6,167 bases of DNA from Ardenticatenia bacterium (GTDB taxonomy: Bacteria > Chloroflexota > Anaerolineae > Aggregatilineales > Ch27). Below are positions 1 through 6,167 of this stretch, in pieces. Under the pieces are notes generated by a model that did not search any database, was not told where the DNA came from, and saw only the letters and a program-made list of their open reading frames with translations. Both the position numbers and the translations under genes were made by a program. The stretch is from the NCBI GenBank assembly GCA_026983935.1, contig JALSTC010000831.1:1-6167 (forward strand), written 5' to 3'. The number at the start of each line of letters is the position of its first letter. Position 1 is the first letter of the stretch.

Positions 1-400
1 CGACCGCCTGATGGCTTTTTGCTGGAAGGTGATGTTCCCGCTCTCGCTGCTGGCGGTTGGCTGGACGGCGATCACGCTTTCCATCGGGGAAGTGACGGAA
101 AATCCGACGGCCTATGCCATCATCTCCGGCATCATCTTCGGGGTGGTCGTGCTGGCCTTCATCGTCCAGTTGTGGCAGCGCGGCCAGATTGAGGCCGCCC
201 GCCCGGACGTCACCGATCGGCGCGAGGGGCTGGGCTGGATGATCATCTACACCGTCGGGGCGCTGCTGGCTGCGCCGTTCGCGCTCTATGACTGGGCCAT
301 GCGTGCCCGCCGTGGAATCGACGAGTTCGTGGAAGACACCCGCCGTCCATCAGAGGTCGGCGCAGAAGGCCACTCCGCCGGTTCGAGCGAAGGCCGCTGA
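1..400 (+). CDS. nuoH: NADH-quinone oxidoreductase subunit H (NuoH), C-terminal part only
   Basis: Membrane subunit of complex I that forms the quinone-binding foot. The gene is cut by the window edge: the frame is open from base 2 (D-R-L-M-A-F-C-W-K...), so the ATG at 11 is internal, not a start. The motif RLM-x-F-x-WK followed by a hydrophobic helix (visible residues about 10-28) matches the last conserved segment of NuoH. E. coli NuoH ends about there, but this protein continues for roughly 100 residues with two more hydrophobic segments (visible residues about 38-57 and 77-96), separated by a charged linker, then a polar tail rich in G, S, E and R. The stop is TGA at 398-400. nuoI follows 97 bases later in the same direction, the usual order. 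The subunit call is firm from the motif and its place before nuoI; the role of the extension is unknown. Confidence 0.88.
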   Translation, partial: DRLMAFCWKVMFPLSLLAVGWTAITLSIGEVTENPTAYAIISGIIFGVVVLAFIVQLWQRGQIEAARPDVTDRREGLGWMIIYTVGALLAAPFALYDWAMRARRGIDEFVEDTRRPSEVGAEGHSAGSSEGR

Positions 401-422
401 GCGGAGCTGCTGCCGGGAAAGG

Positions 423-454
423 GGCGGCCCTGCCGGTGCAGGCTGCCTGCCGCC
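423..454 (+). other. GC-rich hairpin in the nuoH-nuoI gap
   Basis: GGCGGC at 423-428 is complementary to GCCGCC at 449-454. A smaller nested stem, CCTGC 429-433 with GCAGG 438-442, can form inside. No T-run follows, so it is not a standard terminator. It could stabilise or process the transcript between nuoH and nuoI, or be chance in GC-rich DNA. The rest of the 97-base gap holds only the nuoI ribosome binding site. Confidence 0.3.
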
Positions 455-497
455 GTCAAGCGTCTTGTTGGGATTGTGATCTGTAAGGAAGATTACC

Positions 498-992
498 GTG
501 AACGTGATACGCGGATTTGCCACTACACTGAAGCACCTTTTCATGGAGCCGGTGACGTACCAGTATCCAGAAGAAGAACGCCCCTTCCGCGATCGTTATA
601 AGGGCCGCCACGTGCTCAAGCGCTACGACAACGGCCTGGAGAAGTGCATCGGCTGTGCGCTGTGTGCTGCTGCCTGTCCGGCGGATGCGATCTGGGTCGA
701 GGCCGCCGAAAACACCGACGAAGAGCGCTACAGCCCCGGCGAGCGCTACGCCAAGACCTATGAAATCAACATGCTGCGCTGCATCTTCTGCGGCTACTGC
801 GCGGATGCCTGCCCGACCGAGGCCATCGTGCTGGAGCATGAGCACCGGCTGAGCTTCACCAACCGCCGTGACGCGATCTACACCAAGACGGAGCTGCTGG
901 AACCGCCGCCGGAGGGAATGCCGGGCACGCCGCGCCAGGTGGAGCCGGGCACGTTTGACCGGGCCATCCCGGAGATGGAAGACCCGAAGTAG
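498..992 (+). CDS. nuoI: NADH-quinone oxidoreductase subunit I (NuoI), 2x[4Fe-4S] ferredoxin-like
   Basis: Peripheral-arm subunit of complex I on the cytoplasmic side. It carries clusters N6a and N6b that pass electrons toward N2 and quinone. The 164-residue length is normal. Two CxxCxxCxxxCP motifs are intact: C50, C53, C56, C60 and C95, C98, C101, C105. By the 8Fe ferredoxin pattern, the first three Cys of each motif pair with the last Cys of the other. The N-terminal stretch (FMEPVTYQYPEEERPF, about 15-30) and GRHVL-x-RY-x-x-G-x-EKC (37-50) are typical of NuoI. The Pro/Glu-rich tail after about residue 134 is variable in the family. The start is a GTG at 498, chosen because AAGGAAG at 485-491 lies 6 bases upstream and the conserved N-terminus begins there. 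nuoJ follows after an unusually long 174-base gap. Confidence 0.96.
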   Translation: MNVIRGFATTLKHLFMEPVTYQYPEEERPFRDRYKGRHVLKRYDNGLEKCIGCALCAAACPADAIWVEAAENTDEERYSPGERYAKTYEINMLRCIFCGYCADACPTEAIVLEHEHRLSFTNRRDAIYTKTELLEPPPEGMPGTPRQVEPGTFDRAIPEMEDPK

Positions 993-1044
993 AGATGCAG
1001 GCCGGGCCTGAGGGTGGGCGTTGGGCCGTGAGGCCGGATTCATC

Positions 1045-1094
1045 TGGACGGCTTCCGCTCCGCCCTGGAATTTGGGGCGTGCGACAGCCGTCCA
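1045..1094 (+). other. Nested inverted repeat (9-bp outer stem) upstream of nuoJ
   Basis: TGGACGGCT at 1045-1053 is exactly complementary to AGCCGTCCA at 1086-1094. Inside the 32-base loop, CGCCC 1061-1065 can pair with GGGCG 1075-1079. The right arm can alternatively pair with the next bases: GTCCA 1090-1094 with TGGAC 1100-1104, giving two mutually exclusive structures. The run after the stem is A, not T, so it is not a classical terminator on the + strand. It lies between nuoI and the candidate promoter at 1100-1128. Confidence 0.4.
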
Positions 1095-1099
1095 AAAAA

Positions 1100-1128
1100 T
1101 GGACACGTGATGGCATTTGCGCTATAAA
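1100..1128 (+). promoter_or_regulatory. Candidate sigma70-type promoter upstream of nuoJ
   Basis: TGGACA at 1100-1105 (5 of 6 to TTGACA) and TATAAA at 1123-1128 (5 of 6 to TATAAT) are separated by exactly 17 bases. The expected transcript start is near 1135, leaving a leader of about 30 bases with AGGA at 1155-1158 before the nuoJ ATG. The -10 is bracketed by a perfect 6-bp inverted repeat, TGCGCT 1118-1123 and AGCGCA 1130-1135, which could be an operator. This is the longest gap between any two nuo genes seen complete here, which fits an internal promoter. Not experimentally supported. Confidence 0.45.
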
Positions 1129-1166
1129 CAGCGCAGGTCTGATCCGAATCGCACAGGACAAGGTTC

Positions 1167-2432
<1,266 letters not shown>

Positions 2433-2473
2433 CCCCGCACGGATGTAATGCCAACAAGAAGGAACAGGGCCTT

Positions 2474-2791
2474 ATGGAACCGACCGTATTTGTGCCGACT
2501 GACCTGTATGTAATGCTGAGCGCGGTGATGTTCGTGATGGGCGCGATGGGTGTGCTGCTGCGCCGCAACGCGATCATCATCTTTATGTCGGTGGAACTGA
2601 TGCTCAATTCAGCCAACCTGGCGCTGGTGGCTTTTGCCCGGCAGTGGGGGCAGGTGGATGGGCAGGTCTTCGTGTTCTTTGTGATGACCGTCGCCGCTGC
2701 TGAGGTGGCCGTCGGGCTGGCGCTGATCGTGGCCATCTTCCGCGCCAGGAAGAGCATCAATATTGATGAAATGCACGAAATGAAGGGGTAG
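2474..2791 (+). CDS. nuoK: NADH-quinone oxidoreductase subunit K (NuoK)
   Basis: Small membrane subunit of complex I, homologous to MrpC, with three helices (about 9-29, 33-54, 63-90). It continues the chain of buried charged residues linking the quinone site to the proton pumps. Both key glutamates are present: E41 in MSVELMLNSANL (38-49) and E77 in AAAEVAVGLALIV (74-86), matching E. coli E36 and E72. The length is 105 residues, about the family norm of 100, with a slightly long polar C-terminus. The ATG at 2474 has AGAAGGAA at 2457-2464 nine bases upstream. It begins 41 bases after the nuoJ stop and precedes nuoL, the usual J-K-L order. Confidence 0.97.
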   Translation: MEPTVFVPTDLYVMLSAVMFVMGAMGVLLRRNAIIIFMSVELMLNSANLALVAFARQWGQVDGQVFVFFVMTVAAAEVAVGLALIVAIFRARKSINIDEMHEMKG

Positions 2792-2811
2792 GCCATACCC
2801 GGCGGTGTATG

Positions 2812-2840
2812 TGTGGCTGCGCCGCCACAGTCGTTTTTTT
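2812..2840 (+). terminator. Terminator- or attenuator-like hairpin between nuoK and nuoL
   Basis: TGTGGC 2812-2817 pairs with GCCACA 2824-2829 around a 6-base loop, followed four bases later by seven T's (2834-2840). The shape is that of a weak intrinsic terminator or attenuator. The stem is only 6 bp and nuoL must be expressed for complex I, so partial read-through or no function are both possible. Confidence 0.35.
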
Positions 2841-2870
2841 CGGAGACACACGCAACAGGCGAACGGTATT

Positions 2871-5210
2871 ATGGAAAACTTTCCGCAACTTGTCCCGCTG
2901 GTCGTGTTTGCGCCGCTGCTGGGGCTGCTGATCAATCTGGTTCTGGGCAAATATCTGGGCGAACGGGGCGTGGGTTTTGTCGCCGTCGGCGCGGCCCTCA
3001 CTGCGCTGGGGACGGCCCTCCTGCTGTGGATGAGCCTCATCGCCACCGGTTACGAGCCAACGGTGGTGGAACTGCCGCTGATGCCCAACTGGATCAATAT
3101 TCCGGCGGCGGCGGTGGATATTGCCTGGCAGTTCCGCGTGGATACGCTGAGCGTGACGATGATGCTGGTGGTGGCGGGCGTTGGCTCGCTGATTCATTTC
3201 TACGCCACCGGTTACATGCACGGCGATCCCATGTATCCCCGCTTCTTTGTGTATCTCAACCTGTTCCTGGTCTTCATGATGCTGCTGGTCACTGGCAACA
3301 ACTTCCTGGTGATGTTCGTCGGCTGGGAAGGCGTCGGCCTGTGCAGCTATCTGCTGATCAGCTTCTGGTGGGATAAACAGAACCGCCCGGCGGACCCGGT
3401 CGAGGCCGAAAAGTACGGCACACTTGGCTGGCGGAATTCCATCGCGGGCCGCAAGGCATTCATCGTCAACCGCATCGGTGACTTTGGCCTGCTGCTCGGC
3501 GTTTTTCTGACTTTCTGGACGTTTGGCACGCTGGACTTTTACAAGCCGGGTGAAGTGCCCATCGCCCCGCGCCATGAGGAAGCGGCAGTTGTGGAACACG
3601 AAGCCGCTGCCGCCCCCGCTGAAGGTGAGGGCGAAGGCGGGCCGCTGGCTGCCCGGATGGGTGTCTTCAACCAGGCGGAGCTGCTGATCGAAGAGGGCGC
3701 GGATGTGGACTTTGGCCCCTTCTCGCTGCCGATTGACGTGGTGGTCACGCTGATCACGCTGTTCTTCCTGCTCGGCGTGACCGGCAAGAGCGCCCAGATT
3801 CCGCTGTTTGTCTGGCTGCCGGACGCAATGGCCGGCCCGACCCCGGTCAGCGCCCTGATCCACGCCGCGACGATGGTCACGGCGGGCGTTTACCTGATCG
3901 TGCGCAGCAATGTGCTCTTCCACGCCGCGCCGTTGAGCAGTGCGGTGGTGGCGCTGGTCGGCACGTTCACGGCGTTGGTCGGCGGGTTCATCGCCATGGG
4001 GCAGTGGGACATCAAGAAAGTGCTCGCCTACAGCACCGTCAGCCAGCTCGGTTTCATGGTGGCGGCGGCGGGCCTCGGCGCGTATGCGGCGGCCATGTTC
4101 CATCTGGTGACGCACGCTTTCTTCAAGGCGCTGCTGTTTCTGGGCAGCGGCGTGGTCATTCATGCGGTGGAGCACGGCCATCACCATGCGCATGCGCATG
4201 GTGAACACGCGGAAGAAGAAGACGTCTTCGATCCACAGGACATGCGCAACATGGGCGGCCTGAAGCAGCGAATGCCCGTGACCTACATCACCTATCTGGT
4301 CGGGACGCTGGCGCTGGCGGGGATCTTCCCCTTCGCCGGGTTCTGGTCGAAGGATGAAATCCTGGCCGACGCGCTGAACGTGGGCTTCCTGGAGGGGCGG
4401 CTGGAAGGCTATATCGCCTTTGGGGTGTTGTTCATCGCGGCGCTGTTCACCGCTTTCTATATGGGCCGCCAGTTGTTTATGGTCTTCTTCGGGGAGCCGC
4501 GCACAGAGGCCGCCAGACACGCCGACGAGAAAGCCTACGGCATGCAGGCCATGACCCGCACGCTGCTGGTGCTGGCTGGCGGCGCGACTCTGGTCGGGTT
4601 GATCAATGTGCCGCGCGGCTTCTGGGTGTTCGACTGGGTGATTCCGAATCATGCCTTTACCGATTTTCTGGAGCACACCGTTGTTTATGCCCACGCGGGT
4701 AGTGCGCAGATGCTGCTGGCGATCCTGGCGGTGGCGGGGGGCCTGAGCATGATCTGGCTGGCCTGGATGATTTATGGCAAGAAGCCCGTTGTGCAGGGCA
4801 GCAAAGACCCGCTGGAGGTCACCCCGCAGACAAAGGGCATTTTTGCTTACGCCAATGCCAGGATGTACTGGGACGAGACCTACTACCGATTCTTTGAAGG
4901 GCCGTTCAACCGGGCGGCGTGGTGGCTGGCCGATAAGCTGGACTGGGCCTTCCTGCATGATTTTGTGCATGAGACCATTCTCTACGAAACCTATAACGGC
5001 ATCACCCGGCTGCTCACCAGACCGATAGACCTCGGCCTGATTGACGGCGCGGTCAACGGGCTGGCGCGGTTGATTCAGGCCATCGCCGCCCGGATGCGCC
5101 GCCTGCAAACCGGTTACGTGCGCGTCTACGCCCTGAGCGTGCTGCTGGGCGCGGTGGTGGTCGTGCTGCTGATGCTCGCGCCGGTGCTGAGCGACCTGCT
5201 GGGCGGATGA
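2871..5210 (+). CDS. nuoL: NADH-quinone oxidoreductase subunit L (NuoL), proton-pumping antiporter-like subunit
   Basis: Distal proton-pumping subunit of complex I, Mrp-antiporter-like, 779 residues against about 613 in E. coli. Family signatures are intact: GWEGVGLCSYLLISFWW (151-167, key E153), NRIGDFG (200-206, D204), GKSAQIP (305-311, K306), WLPDAMAGPTPVSALIHAATMVTAGVYL split over 315-342, HLVTHAFFKALLFLGSG (411-427, H415, K419) and FWSKDEIL (491-498, K494). The extra length has three sources: an acidic Ala/Glu/Gly loop at about 225-285 between TM6 and TM7, a His-rich loop at 431-446 before DMRNMGG, and a long region at about 640-745 ending in LQTGYVRVYAL before the last helix. The ATG at 2871 is chosen because the first hydrophobic helix starts just after it. 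The frame also opens at GTG 2805, but that would add a basic, non-conserved stretch read through a hairpin. No strong Shine-Dalgarno is seen at 2871; AGG at 2857-2859 is the best candidate. Confidence 0.96.
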   Translation: MENFPQLVPLVVFAPLLGLLINLVLGKYLGERGVGFVAVGAALTALGTALLLWMSLIATGYEPTVVELPLMPNWINIPAAAVDIAWQFRVDTLSVTMMLVVAGVGSLIHFYATGYMHGDPMYPRFFVYLNLFLVFMMLLVTGNNFLVMFVGWEGVGLCSYLLISFWWDKQNRPADPVEAEKYGTLGWRNSIAGRKAFIVNRIGDFGLLLGVFLTFWTFGTLDFYKPGEVPIAPRHEEAAVVEHEAAAAPAEGEGEGGPLAARMGVFNQAELLIEEGADVDFGPFSLPIDVVVTLITLFFLLGVTGKSAQIPLFVWLPDAMAGPTPVSALIHAATMVTAGVYLIVRSNVLFHAAPLSSAVVALVGTFTALVGGFIAMGQWDIKKVLAYSTVSQLGFMVAAAGLGAYAAAMFHLVTHAFFKALLFLGSGVVIHAVEHGHHHAHAHGEHAEEEDVFDPQDMRNMGGLKQRMPVTYITYLVGTLALAGIFPFAGFWSKDEILADALNVGFLEGRLEGYIAFGVLFIAALFTAFYMGRQLFMVFFGEPRTEAARHADEKAYGMQAMTRTLLVLAGGATLVGLINVPRGFWVFDWVIPNHAFTDFLEHTVVYAHAGSAQMLLAILAVAGGLSMIWLAWMIYGKKPVVQGSKDPLEVTPQTKGIFAYANARMYWDETYYRFFEGPFNRAAWWLADKLDWAFLHDFVHETILYETYNGITRLLTRPIDLGLIDGAVNGLARLIQAIAARMRRLQTGYVRVYALSVLLGAVVVVLLMLAPVLSDLLGG

Positions 5211-5299
5211 CGCCGGGGAGTGTTCAGGGCATTTCTCCTGCAGAGATGTGAACGGCTGCAAGTTCGTGACCTGACATAAATCAAGGAGCGTATGAAACA

Positions 5300-5881
5300 A
5301 TGGCCGCAAAGAAGATTCTGATGCTCGTCGGTGACTTCGGTGAAGATTACGAGACGATGGTGCCGTTTCAAATGCTGCTGATGGTGGGCCATGAGGTTCA
5401 CGCTGTCTGCCCGGATAAAAAAGCGGGCGATACCATCAAGACCGCCATCCATGATTTTGAAGGTGATCAGACCTATAGTGAGAAGCCCGGCCACAACTTC
5501 GCCCTCAATGCAGACTTTGACGCCGTTGATCCGGCGGACTACGACGCGCTGGTTATTCCCGGTGGGCGGGCACCGGAGTATTTGCGGTTGAATCCGCGCG
5601 TGCTGGACATTGTCCGTCATTTCGCTGATGCCGGTAAGCCGATTGCCGCCATCTGTCACGGCCCGCAGATTCTGGAGGCCGCAGGCGTGTTGACCGGCAA
5701 GAAGTGCACGGCTTACCCGGCTGTCGGGCCGAGCGTCAATACAGCAGGCGGCGAATACGTTGAGATTCCGGTGAATCAGGCATATGTTGACGGCAATCTG
5801 GTGACGGCTCCGGCCTGGCCGGCACACCCGGCCTGGATCAAACGCTTTCTGGATGTGCTCGGCACGAAGATCGAACCGTAA
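5300..5881 (+). CDS. DJ-1/PfpI family protein, DJ-1d-like (possible glyoxalase/deglycase)
   Basis: Soluble class-I glutamine-amidotransferase-like protein of 193 residues with no signal peptide or membrane helix. The DJ-1/PfpI signature is complete: GDFGEDYE (11-18) with the conserved acid E18, VIPGGRAPEYLRLN (85-98), and the nucleophile elbow AICHGPQIL (117-125) with C119 and H120. The N-terminal half (MVPFQ, AVCPDKKAGD, GHNFALNADFD) is closer, from memory, to a domain of plant DJ-1d than to the shorter archaeal PfpI. In DJ-1d the equivalent E, C and H serve glyoxalase activity. Likely role: removal or repair of reactive carbonyl damage; protease or chaperone labels are also used in this family. 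The ATG at 5300 follows AAGGAG (5283-5288) with 11-base spacing; an out-of-frame ATG at 5292 opens only a 9-codon frame. It sits 89 bases after nuoL and is followed by a terminator-like hairpin. Confidence 0.92.
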   Translation: MAAKKILMLVGDFGEDYETMVPFQMLLMVGHEVHAVCPDKKAGDTIKTAIHDFEGDQTYSEKPGHNFALNADFDAVDPADYDALVIPGGRAPEYLRLNPRVLDIVRHFADAGKPIAAICHGPQILEAAGVLTGKKCTAYPAVGPSVNTAGGEYVEIPVNQAYVDGNLVTAPAWPAHPAWIKRFLDVLGTKIEP

Positions 5882-5904
5882 GTGGCGTAGAAATATGCTT
5901 TGTT

Positions 5905-5954
5905 CCTGCGGGGGCATCATGATCTGCCCCTGCAGGGCCTGATTTTTGTCTTTT
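5905..5954 (+). terminator. Rho-independent-type terminator after the DJ-1/PfpI gene
   Basis: CCTGCGGGGGCA at 5905-5916 pairs with TGCCCCTGCAGG at 5925-5936, a 12-bp stem with a single G-U wobble, around the 8-base loop TCATGATC. Six bases later comes TTTTT (5943-5947), then GTC and TTTT (5951-5954). The stem is strong; the short gap before the T-run is a little longer than ideal. It begins 24 bases after the DJ-1/PfpI stop and lies before nuoM, so it would end or reduce transcription inside the nuo cluster. Confidence 0.65.
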
Positions 5955-6031
5955 GCGTAGAATTCTTTTTTCATGTGATCATCATGACGCCGATATCCAT
6001 CTCGTGTACCTGACGAGGGAGACCGTTGATT

Positions 6032-6167
6032 ATGGAAAATACCGCCATTTCGCTTACGACTGTGGTCCTGTTCACGCCGTTTGTCGGCCTGCTGGTGCTG
6101 CTCCTGCTGCCCGCAAAGCGTGAGGATACCATCCGCTATGTGGCGCTGGGCACAACCGTGATTGCCT
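6032..6167 (+). CDS. nuoM: NADH-quinone oxidoreductase subunit M (NuoM), N-terminal 45 residues only
   Basis: Second proton-pumping antiporter-like subunit of complex I; the gene runs off the window. The visible protein starts MENTAISLTTVVLFTPFVG, continues as one hydrophobic helix to about residue 27, then a short charged turn (AKREDTIRY, 28-36) and the beginning of a second helix. A first helix with a central P-x-x-G, then R-Y-VAL, is typical of the NuoM start. The ATG at 6032 has AGGGAG at 6016-6021 ten bases upstream. The position after nuoL supports the call, since so little sequence is visible. The 150-base space before it holds the terminator and an isolated TAGAAT (5958-5963) without a recognisable -35. 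Confidence 0.85.
   Translation, partial: MENTAISLTTVVLFTPFVGLLVLLLLPAKREDTIRYVALGTTVIA

Noticed and set aside
2805..2870. Upstream GTG start for nuoL adding 22 residues
   Set aside because: The added residues are basic, not conserved, and read through the hairpin and T-run; the ATG at 2871 directly precedes the first helix.
5252..5280. Possible promoter for the DJ-1 gene (CATAAA at 5275-5280)
   Set aside because: No acceptable -35 box at 16-18 bases upstream; the -10 match is weak.
2757..5309. Very long open frame (850 codons) on the minus strand opposite nuoL
   Set aside because: It is rich in His, Gln, Arg and Asp with no recognisable domain, and mirrors nuoL codon by codon. Long antisense frames are common opposite GC-rich genes with biased third positions.
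5237..5935. CCTGCAG at 5237-5243 and 5929-5935 flanking the DJ-1 gene, as if insertion repeats
   Set aside because: Only 7 bp, palindromic core, and the second copy is part of the terminator stem. No transposase or longer flanking repeat is seen, so chance is the better explanation.
5126..5974. 282-codon minus-strand frame across the DJ-1 gene
   Set aside because: Antisense to a clear DJ-1/PfpI gene and the nuoL end, crosses the terminator, and shows no motifs.
5971..5987. Small inverted repeat TCATG/CATGA upstream of nuoM
   Set aside because: Five-bp arms in a locally AT-rich stretch, with no promoter elements arranged around it; too weak to call an operator.

Overview
The window is a segment of a respiratory complex I (NADH:quinone oxidoreductase, nuo) gene cluster. 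All genes are on the + strand, in the order nuoH (3' end only), nuoI, nuoJ, nuoK, nuoL, a DJ-1/PfpI-family gene, and nuoM (5' end only). The sequence is GC-rich and the genes have clear Shine-Dalgarno sites. The protein style (long NuoL with a duplicated-looking C-terminal region, NuoI of the CIGCALCAAACP type, a DUF4397-like domain) suggests a Chloroflexota bacterium, possibly Anaerolineae-like. That placement is inference from remembered family character, not from a search.

Layout. 1-400: NuoH C-terminus with an unusual membrane extension. 401-497: short GC-rich gap with a hairpin. 498-992: NuoI, two [4Fe-4S] clusters. 993-1166: the longest gap before nuoJ, holding a good sigma70-type promoter candidate and nested inverted repeats. 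1167-2432: NuoJ, about twice the normal length because a roughly 200-residue DUF4397-like domain sits between TM4 and TM5. 2474-2791: NuoK. 2792-2870: gap with a hairpin plus T7 run. 2871-5210: NuoL with a His-rich loop and an acidic loop insert. 5300-5881: DJ-1/PfpI protein resembling plant DJ-1d. 5905-5954: terminator-like hairpin. 6032-6167: start of NuoM.

How the genes work together. NuoI carries electrons through N6a and N6b toward quinone. NuoH forms the quinone-site foot in the membrane. NuoJ and NuoK link the quinone site to the antiporter-like subunits NuoL and NuoM, which pump protons. The DJ-1-like protein is not a complex I subunit; a plausible but unproven role is repair or detoxification of carbonyl (glyoxal/methylglyoxal) damage.

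The most notable feature is the NuoJ fusion. The insert keeps the reading frame, has proline-rich linkers, is internally duplicated, and by NuoJ topology would hang on the extracytoplasmic face of complex I. Together with possible internal promoter and terminator signals and the embedded DJ-1 gene, this makes the cluster non-standard.
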